Below are positions 18,766-27,879 of a stretch of 64,000 nucleotides of DNA, one piece after another. The DNA is taken from contig CAMWTS010000001.1 of the NCBI GenBank assembly GCA_947177225.1, positions 110,507 through 174,506 of the forward strand, read 5' to 3'. Under the pieces are notes generated by a model. It did no database searches, had not been told where the DNA came from, and saw only the letters and a program-made list of their open reading frames with translations. Within the stretch, counting starts at the first letter, position 1, and the number at the start of each line of letters is the position of its first letter. This stretch comes from an uncultured Alistipes sp. (GTDB taxonomy: Bacteria; Bacteroidota; Bacteroidia; Bacteroidales; Rikenellaceae). The translations under genes were made by a program, and so were the position numbers.

Positions 18766-18900
18766 CGATCCGACTAAATCGAGACGGCATTTTGCCGAAA
18801 ACCTTACTCACACCGTAGGACTTGTGTCCCCAACGGTGAGTAAGGTTATACTCGGTTTAGTCGGATCATACTAAACAAAAAAGTTGGGGACACTTTTTTA
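18766..18900 (+). ncRNA. candidate structured RNA with self-complementary terminator
   Basis: About 135 nt in a 547-nt gene-free gap. Seen by eye: an outer helix P1 of 17 bp with one wobble (GATCCGACTAAATCGAG at 18767-18783 with 18851-18867); inside it a small hairpin P2 (CGGC-ATTTT-GCCG); and P3 of 10 + 3 bp with a 2-nt bulge (18802-18816 with 18833-18845). A terminator-like hairpin follows (AAAAAAGT/ACTTTTTT, 18877-18899). The P3 loop sequence GTGTCCCCAAC (18824-18834) is perfectly complementary over 11 nt to GTTGGGGACAC (18883-18893) in that terminator, so a pseudoknot or a switch between two folds is possible. It matches no RNA class I recognise. A MITE with inverted ends is the main alternative. 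Confidence 0.6.
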
Positions 18901-18920
18901 ATTCGTCGTAGCGATTGAAC

Positions 18921-19031
18921 ATGCGCCGCTCGAAACGAACCGAATACACTGTCTTCCACTATTTTCATAAAATCGAGCGAAATCGGACAACCGACAACGG
19001 ACTGGCCGATGACATTTATCGCAACGACTAA
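18921..19031 (+). CDS. possible 36-aa ORF downstream of the structured RNA
   Basis: ATG to TAA on the same strand as the structured RNA, 21 nt past its terminator and ending 2 nt before a strong hairpin. The peptide contains FHYFHKIERNRTTDNGLADD, faintly like the core of YozE-type SAM-like proteins (aromatic pair, then LA-DI-D spacing), though only about half as long. It could be a real small protein, a decayed gene tail, or chance. No separate promoter is visible; expression would need read-through from 18766. Confidence 0.3.
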   Translation: MRRSKRTEYTVFHYFHKIERNRTTDNGLADDIYRND

Positions 19032-19032
19032 A

Positions 19033-19070
19033 ACAATCGGGGAGCATGTGGCATGCTCCCCGATTATTGT
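19033..19070. terminator. bidirectional terminator between the small ORF and ffh
   Basis: ACAATCGGGGAGCATG pairs almost perfectly with CATGCTCCCCGATTATTGT across 3 nt. Sited to end both plus-strand transcripts and the minus-strand ffh message. Confidence 0.85.
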
Positions 19071-19084
19071 CTGTTGGTGTCCGG

Positions 19085-20410
19085 TTATCGTCGCGGACGC
19101 ATGCCCATAGGCATCTTCAACTTACCGCCGGCAACAGTCTTCATCATCTTGCGAGTATCGTCGAACTGCTTCATCAAACGATTGACGTCCTGCACCGTGG
19201 TACCGCTTCCCTTGGCAATACGCTCGCGGCGGCGGGCATTGATTATATCGGGATTCTCGCGCTCGGCCGGAGTCATCGAGTCGATTATGGCCTCGGTCTG
19301 CTTGAAAGCATCGTCGGGAATATCGACATTCTTCAAAGCCTTGCCCATACCGGGTATCATCGACGCAAGATCTTTAAGATTGCCCATCTTCTTAATCTGC
19401 GCTATCTGATCGCGGAAATCGTTGAAATTAAACTGGTTTTTGATAAGTTTCTTTTTGAGTTTGCGCGCCTCCTCCTCGTCGAACTGCTCCTGCGCACGCT
19501 CCACGAGCGATATTACGTCGCCCATACCCAATATACGGTCGGCCATTCGTTCAGGGTGGAACACCTGCAAGGCGTCCATCTTCTCACCGCTCGATATGAA
19601 TTTCAAAGGTTTGTCGACCACCGAACGAATAGATATTGCGGCACCGCCTCGCGTATCGCCGTCGAGCTTGGTGAGCACGACGCCGTCGAAATCGAGTCGG
19701 TCGTTGAACTCCTTGGCCGTATTGACGGCGTCCTGACCCGTCATAGAATCGACTACGAACAGCGTCTCGCTCGGCTTTACAGCAGCCTTGATGGCCGTGA
19801 TCTCGCGCATCATCGATTCGTCGACGGCAAGACGGCCGGCCGTATCGACAATAACCACATTGTATGACTTCTGACGGGCATACTTTATCGCATTCTCGGC
19901 AATGTTCACCGGATCGGTATTTCCCGGCTCGGTATAGACCTCCACGCCGATCTGAGAGCCCAGCACCTGCAACTGGTCGATGGCCGCCGGACGATAAACG
20001 TCGCCTGCAACCAACAGCACCTGACGGCCGCGTTTGCTCTTTATGTGAGCAGCCAGCTTACCCGAGAAGGTGGTTTTACCCGAACCTTGCAGACCGGCGA
20101 TAAGTATCACCGCAGGGTTGCCTTCAAGACGAATATCGGTGGCAGTGCCTCCCATCAACGCGGCCAGTTCGTCGCGCACGATCTTGGTCATCATCTGACC
20201 CGGCTTGACAGAACGCAGCACGTCCTGACCCAATGCCTTTTGCTTGACTTCATCGGTAAACGACTTGGCAACCTTATAGTTGACATCGGCATCGATCAAC
20301 GCACGGCGAATCTCTTTGAGCGTCTCGGCCACATTGATCTCCGTTATGCGTCCCTCGCCTTTGAGTATTCGGAACGACCGTTCGAGTTTATCGGTTAAAT
20401 TTTCAAACAT
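19085..20410 (-). CDS. ffh: signal recognition particle protein Ffh (SRP54)
   Basis: GTPase that binds 4.5S RNA and signal sequences on the ribosome and delivers membrane proteins to FtsY. 441 aa, full length. N domain (residues 1-90, MFENLTDKLERSFRILKGEG), G domain with GLQGSGKTTFSGKLA, DVYRPAAIDQLQ, VDTAGRLA and TKLDGDTRGGAA, then the methionine-rich M domain (about 300-441) ending in KMPMGMRPRR. Monocistronic with a canonical promoter and a strong terminator. Confidence 0.98.
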   Translation of the reverse strand: MFENLTDKLERSFRILKGEGRITEINVAETLKEIRRALIDADVNYKVAKSFTDEVKQKALGQDVLRSVKPGQMMTKIVRDELAALMGGTATDIRLEGNPAVILIAGLQGSGKTTFSGKLAAHIKSKRGRQVLLVAGDVYRPAAIDQLQVLGSQIGVEVYTEPGNTDPVNIAENAIKYARQKSYNVVIVDTAGRLAVDESMMREITAIKAAVKPSETLFVVDSMTGQDAVNTAKEFNDRLDFDGVVLTKLDGDTRGGAAISIRSVVDKPLKFISSGEKMDALQVFHPERMADRILGMGDVISLVERAQEQFDEEEARKLKKKLIKNQFNFNDFRDQIAQIKKMGNLKDLASMIPGMGKALKNVDIPDDAFKQTEAIIDSMTPAERENPDIINARRRERIAKGSGTTVQDVNRLMKQFDDTRKMMKTVAGGKLKMPMGMRPRR

Positions 20411-20444
20411 ATATCCTAATTTTTATATTTTTCGCATTTTCCGA

Positions 20445-20476
20445 CAAAAATAGTAAAAACACTGCTATTTAGCAAA
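20445..20476 (-). promoter_or_regulatory. -33/-7 promoter of ffh
   Basis: TTTG, 20 nt, TATTTTTG on the minus strand, giving a leader of about 30 nt before the ffh ATG. Confidence 0.75.
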
Positions 20477-20561
20477 TAAATAATCCCGATAACCGTCGTG
20501 CGCAGCATCTTTCGGGTGGCATATTTATTGAGCCTGGCAAGGTACACAATCTTTTGAATAT

Positions 20562-21932
20562 ATGGAACGCAACAGAGTGAACATGGAGACCATGCCCTTG
20601 CGCCGGGGACATTTCCGCGTACTCGTAGCAGCCTCTCTGGGACAAGTGACCGGAGCAGCTCTCTCGACGCTGATAGGCGTAATGCTGCCTATGATACAGC
20701 TGTTCCGGCACCCGGAACTGACTTCATTCCAACAGGGAGGCATAGCCTGCATGAGCCTCATAGGCATCATGATAGGATCGATCCTCGTCGGGAGATGGAG
20801 CGACAAACACGGTTATCTGATATATTTCCGCTTGTGTCCGTTAATAATATTCGCAGCATCGATCATGGTGCTAATGATCGACTCCATAGCGGTATTGACC
20901 GCAGGGTTGCTGATAATGGGTCTTGGCATCGGCGGAGAATACAGTCTCGATTCAAACTACATTTCAGAGATCATGCCGCACAAATGGCGGCAGCTGATGG
21001 TCGGCGTGGCCAAAGCCGCCTCGTCGATAGGCAACATTGCGGCGGCCGGCACAGCTCTGCTGCTGTTGCACGAATGGAACGATCCGCATATGTGGAATCG
21101 CATGGTGTGCATCGTATCGGCTCTGTCGCTGATAATGTTTCTGTGCAGTCTCCGGTTCCGCCAGAGTCCGGGGTGGTCGATCGTCCACGGGCGCATAGCC
21201 GAAGCAGAAGATGCCGTGCATCACTTTTTGGGCGACGACGTGCAAATCGACCTCGACAGACAAAGCGGGCGCATCGACAAGGCCGACGAACTGTCGTGGA
21301 GGGATATGTTTCGCGGCGACAATCTGCGCAAAGTGATATTCGGAGGCCTGCCATGGGCATGCGAAGGTCTGGGAGTCTACGGAATAGGAGTCTTTCTTCC
21401 GGCTCTGATAATGGCATTGGGGCTGGCACCGCATGCCGAGGAGGGATATGGCCACATAATCGATTCGGTGGAACTGACCACATACATCAACATCGCGATA
21501 CTTCCGGGATTCATACTCGGTCTTTGTCTGGTCAACCGCTGGTATCACGTTCGCACCCAGACGCTCGGATTCATACTGTGCGCCCTCGGACTCGCCATAC
21601 TGCTCACTGCCTACGAGTTGCATTGGCCGAGGTGGATCGCCATCGGCGGATTCATGATATTCGAGCTGTTTCTCAATGCCGGGCCGCATCTTATGACATT
21701 CATCATTCCGTCGCAGATCTACTCGGTAGCCGAACGGGGATCGGGCACCGGCATATCCGCCGCATGCGGCAAGGCCGGCGCAGTAATAGGGGTATTCTTC
21801 ATGCCGCTGCTGTTGAAATGGGGAGGCGTGGAGCTTGTTATGGGCGTAACCATTGCCGTGCAGTTGATCGGGGCTGCCGTGACATACGGCATAGGACGCA
21901 AGGTGCTGCCGCCCGAGCAGCGGCACGGCTAA
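20562..21932 (+). CDS. MFS transporter
   Basis: 456 aa with about twelve membrane helices in two bundles and a central cytoplasmic loop (about 215-255). The motif-A loop after helix 2 is present (GRWSDKHGYLIYFR), followed by GLGIGGEYSLDSNYISE, resembling the sugar/metabolite porter branch. Substrate not deducible. Start taken at the first ATG; later ATGs at codons 8 and 11 are possible. Its stop codon overlaps the stop of the convergent cbiO gene by 4 nt, so the two transcripts must overlap. Confidence 0.87.
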   Translation: MERNRVNMETMPLRRGHFRVLVAASLGQVTGAALSTLIGVMLPMIQLFRHPELTSFQQGGIACMSLIGIMIGSILVGRWSDKHGYLIYFRLCPLIIFAASIMVLMIDSIAVLTAGLLIMGLGIGGEYSLDSNYISEIMPHKWRQLMVGVAKAASSIGNIAAAGTALLLLHEWNDPHMWNRMVCIVSALSLIMFLCSLRFRQSPGWSIVHGRIAEAEDAVHHFLGDDVQIDLDRQSGRIDKADELSWRDMFRGDNLRKVIFGGLPWACEGLGVYGIGVFLPALIMALGLAPHAEEGYGHIIDSVELTTYINIAILPGFILGLCLVNRWYHVRTQTLGFILCALGLAILLTAYELHWPRWIAIGGFMIFELFLNAGPHLMTFIIPSQIYSVAERGSGTGISAACGKAGAVIGVFFMPLLLKWGGVELVMGVTIAVQLIGAAVTYGIGRKVLPPEQRHG

Positions 21933-22675
21933 CCGCAGCAACTCACCGAACGGAATCGACACGGCTGCTCCAAGCCGCACTCCTCCAACAGAGCCGAGTC
22001 GCCGAATACAGATGCCGTATCGCCGTCGGCAGCCACCGCACCGTCCTTCATGACTATCACGCGACGGCACAACTCGGCCACCATCTCCATATCGTGCGTG
22101 GCGATGAGCGAGGTGTGGTCGAACGAGTCTATCAGCGAGATTATCTGACGGCGCGACCGCGGATCGAGGCTCGCCGTGGGTTCGTCCATCACAAGTATCG
22201 AAGGCGACATGGAGAGCACCGTGGCAATGGCCACACGCTTCTTCTGACCTCCCGACAGCTGGTGCGGTGCAGCATGGCGCAATTCAGTGGCTCCGACTGC
22301 CGACAGCGCCGATGCCACCCGCACCTCGACCTCCTCGTCGGTAAGCCGCATGTTGACAGGGCCGAAGGCAACGTCTTCCTCGACTGTCGGCATGAACAAC
22401 TGATTGTCTGGATCCTGAAACACCAGTCCCACCGTCCGGCGCACCAAAGGCAAGGTCTTGGGGGTGACCGTCACGCCTCCCACCACCACATGCCCCGATG
22501 TGGGCAGCAACAATCCGTCGGTATGCAACAGCAGGGTAGACTTGCCGGCTCCGTTGGCACCGACCAGAGCGACCTTTTCGCCATGGGTAATGCAGAACGA
22601 CACTCCTCTCAACGCCTCGCAGCCGTTGGGGTATCTGTAATGTACGTTGTCGAAACGAAGATAGTGATGACTCAT
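21929..22675 (-). CDS. cbiO: energy-coupling-factor ATPase for nickel/cobalt uptake
   Basis: ATP-binding subunit of the CbiMQO-type metal importer. 248 aa from the ATG of MSHHYLRFDNVHYRYPNG; the 408-aa ORF in the track reads backwards through cbiQ in the wrong frame. Walker A GANGAGKSTLL, signature LSGGQKKRVAIA, Walker B ILVMDEPTASLDPRS and switch histidine LIATHDME are all present. The start overlaps the cbiQ stop (ATGA). Because it ends the urease locus, nickel is the likely metal. Cysteine pair at the extreme C-terminus (SVSCCG). Confidence 0.93.
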   Translation of the reverse strand: MSHHYLRFDNVHYRYPNGCEALRGVSFCITHGEKVALVGANGAGKSTLLLHTDGLLLPTSGHVVVGGVTVTPKTLPLVRRTVGLVFQDPDNQLFMPTVEEDVAFGPVNMRLTDEEVEVRVASALSAVGATELRHAAPHQLSGGQKKRVAIATVLSMSPSILVMDEPTASLDPRSRRQIISLIDSFDHTSLIATHDMEMVAELCRRVIVMKDGAVAADGDTASVFGDSALLEECGLEQPCRFRSVSCCG

Positions 22676-23493
22676 TGCATTATAGAGTTGAACAGAGAAA
22701 ACATGCGCTCGACGGGAGACCACAGCCGCATGGTAAGCAGCAGTGCTATCCATGCTGCGCAAAACAGCGTGTCGCACCTGCACCACGCACGACAGTCGCC
22801 AATCGGCGACGGCATGCAGCCGGTGAATCCTCGTGCCGCCATTGCACGACCTACGAGCCTGCTGCGTTCGAAGGCGCGCATAAGCAACTGACCGATCATC
22901 ACGCCCCACATCTTGACAGGATAGGAGCGGCGGCCGAATCCGCGCGCACTGCGTGCACGCGACATGGCCAAAGCCTCCTCCAAAAGGACATACGTATAAC
23001 GATAGACCATAACCAGTTGCGTAGCCATTACCGACGGCACGCCCAGGCGTTGCATACTGCGGCACAGACGATAGAATCCCGTACTGCGTATGAGCAGCAT
23101 GACCGCCTGAACCGACAGCACGCCACGCAGCAGTATCGACAAAAACTCCACCCACCCGCGTGTAATCGCCATACTGCCGACAGTCATCACCGTCTCACGG
23201 TTGCACACGACATTGAAAATGCCTATCATAGCAGCAAACGGCACCGCCACCAGCGATCGCCTGGCAACAGCCATATAATCGTTGCCGCCCATGGCCGATA
23301 CCACCAGAGGAAATATGAAATAGAGCATTATCTCCGACAGTTGCCCGAGCGGCACCGACAGCATGATTATGAGGAACGACGCGGTGGTTATGAGTTGTGC
23401 CCGCGCATCTATGCGGTGCAGCGGAGCCGGGTGCTCCGCCGCACGCTCCAATTCGTTCATCTGCGCGAGGGCATATGCCAAACGCTCTTTCAT
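22672..23493 (-). CDS. cbiQ: ECF transporter transmembrane protein (CbiQ/NikQ)
   Basis: Scaffold membrane subunit joining the substrate-binding CbiM to the ATPase. 273 aa from MKERLAYALAQMNELE; the ORF-track start lies inside cbiM. About five helices, with the two conserved cytoplasmic coupling signatures visible as ARSARGFGRR (about residue 180) and GRAMAARGFTG (about 215), the A-R-G motifs that contact the ATPase. ATGA overlaps at both ends tie it tightly to its partners. Confidence 0.92.
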   Translation of the reverse strand: MKERLAYALAQMNELERAAEHPAPLHRIDARAQLITTASFLIIMLSVPLGQLSEIMLYFIFPLVVSAMGGNDYMAVARRSLVAVPFAAMIGIFNVVCNRETVMTVGSMAITRGWVEFLSILLRGVLSVQAVMLLIRSTGFYRLCRSMQRLGVPSVMATQLVMVYRYTYVLLEEALAMSRARSARGFGRRSYPVKMWGVMIGQLLMRAFERSRLVGRAMAARGFTGCMPSPIGDCRAWCRCDTLFCAAWIALLLTMRLWSPVERMFSLFNSIMQ

Positions 23494-24485
23494 ATGCGTC
23501 GACGACTCGGACGGCAGAGGCGTGTGATGCCGAAAACGACTGCCAGAATGACTCCGCAACCTATGATTCCGGCAAACGAGGTATTGTATTCAGGCATTAC
23601 GGCCGTCGCATGCTGCACGTCGGCGACAATGCCATAGATAGGTTTGCCGTCGGCTGGCATGATCTCTTCGCCGCCGTTAACCTGCCCGATCGACCATTCG
23701 AGACCGTCGGGTTTCGACGAGGCCAGCCACGAAAACGATGCCGCAACCACGAGTGCCACGGCAACGGCAGCTGCCAGACCTCGTCGCCAACGTCGGCTGT
23801 CGGGCTGCACCGGGCGTTGGCAGTCGACGAGCAGCGACGGATCGTAACGATGCAAGGTGATGACTACGGCTGCCGTAGCCACTCCTTCACCTATGCCGAT
23901 GGCAAGATGTATAGGCAACATGAACAACAGAAAATCTCTTGCCGGAAGCGCAGCGACAGACGACAGCGAAGTCTCGGCCACAACAGCCGCCGCACCGAGT
24001 TCGAGACTGACCACCGATGCCAGCACCGATGCCGCAATGATTCTCCCGCGTGACATTCCGTCACCGACCACAGGACGATAGACAAGCGGATATGCCAGCA
24101 GACACGACAATGCGGCCATGTTGACAATATTGCAGCCCAATGCCATCAGCCCGCCATCGGCAAACAGCATACATTGAAGTATTATCACCGACGACAGCGT
24201 CACGAATGCCGGCCACGCACCGAGCACGGCCGCAAGCAGCACGCCTCCGACGATATGTCCGCTCGACCCTGTTCCGGGTATGGAGAAATTAATCATCTGT
24301 GCAGCGAAAACGAACGCACCCATCACGCCCATCATGGGCACGACGTGTGCACACCGCCCGTCGGCTTCGCCGTCACAGCGGCAGTCCCGACCGGTCTGCC
24401 TTACGGCCACGGCAAGCAGAGTCGCTGCGGCAACCCCGGCTGCCGCAGCCGTCGCGGGCGATACAAGAGCATCGGACATGTGCAT
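23490..24485 (-). CDS. cbiM: nickel/cobalt ECF substrate-binding protein CbiM with C-terminal PDGLE domain
   Basis: Seven-helix metal-binding subunit fused to a CbiN-like module. I choose the ATG that gives an N-terminus of M-H-M-S-D-A-L: in the NikM structures the first residues themselves ligate the metal, so the longer ORF-track start would destroy the site. 331 aa; a further inner histidine motif appears in GTGSSGHIVGG, and a C-terminal unit contains KPDGLEWSIG followed by a final helix. Seven nt after the urea transporter, inside the urease operon, so probably a nickel importer. Confidence 0.9.
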   Translation of the reverse strand: MHMSDALVSPATAAAAGVAAATLLAVAVRQTGRDCRCDGEADGRCAHVVPMMGVMGAFVFAAQMINFSIPGTGSSGHIVGGVLLAAVLGAWPAFVTLSSVIILQCMLFADGGLMALGCNIVNMAALSCLLAYPLVYRPVVGDGMSRGRIIAASVLASVVSLELGAAAVVAETSLSSVAALPARDFLLFMLPIHLAIGIGEGVATAAVVITLHRYDPSLLVDCQRPVQPDSRRWRRGLAAAVAVALVVAASFSWLASSKPDGLEWSIGQVNGGEEIMPADGKPIYGIVADVQHATAVMPEYNTSFAGIIGCGVILAVVFGITRLCRPSRRRI

Positions 24486-24492
24486 GGCTGCG

Positions 24493-25551
24493 CTAATGTT
24501 TCGATTCGACATCTTTCGCCGGCTCCGGCTCGGTTCCGCCCAGATGCGGTTTATGTCTCTTGTCCCAGTCGGAGTGATCGGGCTTCTCGACGGCATCGAG
24601 TTTCATCAGCGGCAGCAGGAACAGCCATGTGGTGACACAGAACGGAGCGGTGAGAGTGGCCACACCCAGCGGCTCGACCGCAACATTCATGGCTGCCTGA
24701 ACGAACACCGTAACGACAATACCCACAAGCGCCCACAAAGCCGAGCGCACATTCGGACGATAGAATACCGTCGCCAGCGCTATTGCCGTCAACACCGGAC
24801 TGAATCCGTAAAGACCGTGTGCAACATCGGCCGAAGATGCACCGAAGAGCATGGCCACGGCTACGGCCACAGCCGATCCGACAGCAGCCCAAAGTGCCGC
24901 CCAACGGTTGCTCACGGCCAATCCGATGAGGAACAGCAGTCCCGTCCACCACGAATCTATCAGAAACACCTGCGAGATGCCGCGCAGCCACCCGGCTACC
25001 AGATCGGCAAAGCTCAGCGATACGACGCCCGACACGGCATCGGGCATCGCAGGATCTGACATGTGCTCGGGCGGAATACCGTGCATGGCACGCGCCGCAA
25101 GCAGAAATATCCACGTACAGAAGACGAACGGGAAGGTAAACGAATTGACCTTCAAAGGAGCCATCACCTTGTTCATGCCGCGACGCACCCACACCGTCAA
25201 AGCCGCACAAATGATGAGTGCCACCCACATCTGCACCGTATTGCCCATAAACGTCGGAAACGCGCAGCCGACAAGAACGCCATTAAATCCCCAAAGCCCC
25301 TGTTCGCCGTCGCTGCGCGGATAACCGAGTATGTATCCCGTCAGCGACGATACGAGCAGTCCGACCAGCGCACCCCACGACACTATCGCGGTGTGAGTCT
25401 CGTAGGATCCCCAGAATATGCCGCACAGAAACAGCAGACCTGTCCACACGTTGTTTTGAAACATCACCTGTCCCGTGCCGCGCAACATTACCTTTATAAA
25501 ATCGGACGATCTCTGTTCGCGACGTCCGTCATCTACGATTGTTTGTGTCAT
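24493..25551 (-). CDS. urea transporter (UT family)
   Basis: Membrane channel-like transporter that lets urea enter the cell for urease. 352 aa with an internal duplication of about five helices each; the family's LPxxTxPF-type turn appears as SFTFPFVFCTWIFLL in the first half and TLTAPFCVTTWLFLL in the second. The C-terminus is charged and rich in lysine and glutamate. Sits between ureD and the nickel importer genes, which supports the assignment. Not an ABC-type or amiS/UreI channel. Confidence 0.9.
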   Translation of the reverse strand: MTQTIVDDGRREQRSSDFIKVMLRGTGQVMFQNNVWTGLLFLCGIFWGSYETHTAIVSWGALVGLLVSSLTGYILGYPRSDGEQGLWGFNGVLVGCAFPTFMGNTVQMWVALIICAALTVWVRRGMNKVMAPLKVNSFTFPFVFCTWIFLLAARAMHGIPPEHMSDPAMPDAVSGVVSLSFADLVAGWLRGISQVFLIDSWWTGLLFLIGLAVSNRWAALWAAVGSAVAVAVAMLFGASSADVAHGLYGFSPVLTAIALATVFYRPNVRSALWALVGIVVTVFVQAAMNVAVEPLGVATLTAPFCVTTWLFLLPLMKLDAVEKPDHSDWDKRHKPHLGGTEPEPAKDVESKH

Positions 25552-25586
25552 ATCGATCGTTAGTTTAATTTACAACAATAACTACC

Positions 25587-26546
25587 TTACCTCCACGGAA
25601 ATTCATCGGGCAGCGCACACCCCTTGACCTGCATTCGCACTGTCGAGCAGAATTGCCGCACCAAAGCCTTGACAGGAGCGGTCTCATCACCGAGCACCTT
25701 ATACAACAGACCGCAATCACCAGGCAGCCGCGTGATCCCGACCGCCAGCCGCCGTTCGGAATCCACATATGCCCCGGTGGCGTCGTAGATCATATCCGCA
25801 TGCTCCTTGGGTGTCAGCACCACGACATTGGCAAACACCTCGTAGTCGTCCATAACGCCTATCGTGCGCACCGACCGCATGTGGGGACGAACCACGAACT
25901 TCTCGCGAAATAGAGGCTCGCCGTCCGGCCGTCGGGCATGAGTGCAGACCGACAGCACATCGTACAGGAACGACTCGCCGCTGTCGAAGTATTTGCGGCC
26001 GCCCATGTATATCTCCGAATAGAAGAGCGTGGCCGTCGGCTCGACGACTATCTCCGTATCGCAAATATAACGTGTATGACGACACGGAATAACCGGTTCG
26101 GGCAAATATTCCAGATAGGCATTATCTTCGAGCAGTATATGTTGGCGCATTCCCGAATAGTTGTATCGCATCTCGGCCAGCTTGGTCGCCGCACCTGTCG
26201 ATATGTGGGCATAGGCGTCGCGTCTCACCGCAAAATACTGACGGTAGCGGTCGCCGTCGACGTTAGGTCCGCCCGACGACAATATATACACGCACGGCAT
26301 TTCGGGCATGCACTCGTCGAAGTACAGCTCCTGCTGCACGATCAGCGGAGCACGACGGTCGAGATCGCGCATTATCGACCGCCCGTCGGCATCGAGTTCG
26401 AACCCCAGATAGAGGTATCCCGATTTGCCGGGCGTGCCCACCGGCATGGCCTTGGGCTCGTCGAGATATGGCTGCATCTCCCTGGCCGCAGAGAAGTCGA
26501 CCGCATGCCGTGGAGACAGAATAGCATTACTTGTTTTCATCGACAT
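25587..26546 (-). CDS. ureD: urease accessory protein UreD (UreH)
   Basis: Scaffold protein that docks on apo-urease and passes nickel from the UreF-UreG complex. 319 aa, with blocks typical of the family: [33 protein letters not shown] and [15 protein letters not shown]. Overlaps the end of ureG by about 20 nt; the start could also be the third codon. Its position after ureG, rather than first in the operon, is common in several phyla. Confidence 0.93.
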   Translation of the reverse strand: MSMKTSNAILSPRHAVDFSAAREMQPYLDEPKAMPVGTPGKSGYLYLGFELDADGRSIMRDLDRRAPLIVQQELYFDECMPEMPCVYILSSGGPNVDGDRYRQYFAVRRDAYAHISTGAATKLAEMRYNYSGMRQHILLEDNAYLEYLPEPVIPCRHTRYICDTEIVVEPTATLFYSEIYMGGRKYFDSGESFLYDVLSVCTHARRPDGEPLFREKFVVRPHMRSVRTIGVMDDYEVFANVVVLTPKEHADMIYDATGAYVDSERRLAVGITRLPGDCGLLYKVLGDETAPVKALVRQFCSTVRMQVKGCALPDEFPWR

Positions 26547-27156
26547 CGAAAAGAGCCATTGTGCGTATCAGATCGACCAGTTCTTCGATGCCCTCGCCCG
26601 TCATGCAATTGGTGAAGACAAATGGCTTGCCCGGACGCATCAACTCCGAATCGTGGCGCATCACCTCCAAATCGGCATGAACATACGGAGCAAGATCGGT
26701 CTTGTTTATCACGAGTATGTCGGAGTGCGATATGCCGGGACCGTCCTTACGCGGTATCTTATCGCCTGCGGCGACATCTATCACATAGATAAAGAAATCG
26801 ACAAGTGCGGGAGAGAATGTCAGCGTCAGATTGTCGCCGCCCGACTCGATCAGCACCACATCGCCATCGGGGAAACGAGCCTCCATCTCCTCGACTGCTG
26901 CAATATTCATCGACGGATCCTCTCTGACGGCCGTATGCGGACACGCTCCGGTCTCCACACCGATGATGCGCTCCTCGACCAAAATGCCTTTGAGCATCTT
27001 GCGCACGTGTTTGGCATCTTCGGTAGTCACCACATCGTTAGTTATGACGAGAACCTTGTAGCCCATATCCAACAGCCGGGGCGTAATGGCCTCGATCAAT
27101 GCCGTCTTACCCGAACCGACCGGTCCTCCGATTCCTATTCTGCAAGTATTGTTCAT
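26527..27156 (-). CDS. ureG: urease accessory GTPase UreG
   Basis: SIMIBI-class GTPase that powers nickel delivery to urease. 209 aa; P-loop [15 protein letters not shown] at residues 8-22, the nickel-binding C-P-H motif (GACPHTAV, about 72), the [12 protein letters not shown] block and the NKTDLAP guanine-specificity motif are all intact. Eighteen nt after ureF. No histidine-rich N-terminus; nickel storage is instead likely on the UreE tail. Confidence 0.97.
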   Translation of the reverse strand: MNNTCRIGIGGPVGSGKTALIEAITPRLLDMGYKVLVITNDVVTTEDAKHVRKMLKGILVEERIIGVETGACPHTAVREDPSMNIAAVEEMEARFPDGDVVLIESGGDNLTLTFSPALVDFFIYVIDVAAGDKIPRKDGPGISHSDILVINKTDLAPYVHADLEVMRHDSELMRPGKPFVFTNCMTGEGIEELVDLIRTMALFDVDENK

Positions 27157-27174
27157 AGTAGCAATTATTAAATA

Positions 27175-27867
27175 TTAATTCATAAACATTCGCTTGGTTC
27201 CCTTTTCGTGCAACGATGCTATAATGTCGGCATGCGGCGAAAAGGCGCACATGTCGTCGAGATCGAGTTCGCGCACCTCGTCATAAAGGGAGTCGATCTC
27301 GTCGGCCGCATCGAACATGATGCGCTGCGTCTGGTAGTGCGATACGCGCAACGACCGGAGCGCAGCTCCGAGAATCATATTCGTCACGCCGTACTGATGA
27401 GAGCAAAAGAGATTTCGTTCGGATATGCCGCAGGCCGCGAATACCGCCGCCTGAGCCACGGGATAGGTGCCTGGGGTCGCATCGTCGCGAATGTCGTCCG
27501 ACAATCGGGCGACAGTATCATCGGAGAATATCTTCTGCGACAGTTCGACCATCTTGCGACCCATGCGTCGGGTCATCAGCCGCGCCTCGGCATTCATCTT
27601 GCACAGAATGACATATCGGTCGGCTTGCAGCATAGTGTCGTAATCACCTTGAAGATAGGCGCGATATGCCTGCAAAGCAGCTATACCGTCGGTGAATGCC
27701 GCCTGATGCGCCATGTCGCGCACATACTCTTCCAAAGTCGCTTCATCGTGCACCGCACCCATATCGGCCGCCGTCTCCAAGCCACCGGAAAAGGCAAACG
27801 TACCGACCGGAAACGCCGAATCGGTAAAGGCCAGCAGACGCATTACGGTTGTTGCATTATCGTTCAT
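27175..27867 (-). CDS. ureF: urease accessory protein UreF
   Basis: All-helical partner of UreD that activates UreG during metallocentre assembly. 230 aa; family blocks include FTDSAFPVGTFAFSGGLETA near the N-terminus and the glutamine/glycine-rich centre GTYPVAQAAVFAACGI. The C-terminus ends KGTKRMFMN, reminiscent of the conserved tail that contacts UreD. Twelve nt after ureE. Confidence 0.95.
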   Translation of the reverse strand: MNDNATTVMRLLAFTDSAFPVGTFAFSGGLETAADMGAVHDEATLEEYVRDMAHQAAFTDGIAALQAYRAYLQGDYDTMLQADRYVILCKMNAEARLMTRRMGRKMVELSQKIFSDDTVARLSDDIRDDATPGTYPVAQAAVFAACGISERNLFCSHQYGVTNMILGAALRSLRVSHYQTQRIMFDAADEIDSLYDEVRELDLDDMCAFSPHADIIASLHEKGTKRMFMN

Positions 27868-27879
27868 GCTTCGTAGCCG

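Noticed and set aside
18766-18900. Interpretation of the structured RNA as 6S RNA or tmRNA
   Set aside because: It has three helices around a junction instead of one long bulged rod, and there is no tRNA-like domain or tag frame.
20795-22891. 698-aa plus-strand ORF over the MFS and cbiO genes
   Set aside because: Reads out of frame through one gene and antisense through another; very Arg/His-rich.
21929-23155. 408-aa version of CbiO in the ORF track
   Set aside because: The first 160 residues are an out-of-frame reading of cbiQ; the true start is the ATG at 22675 overlapping the cbiQ stop.
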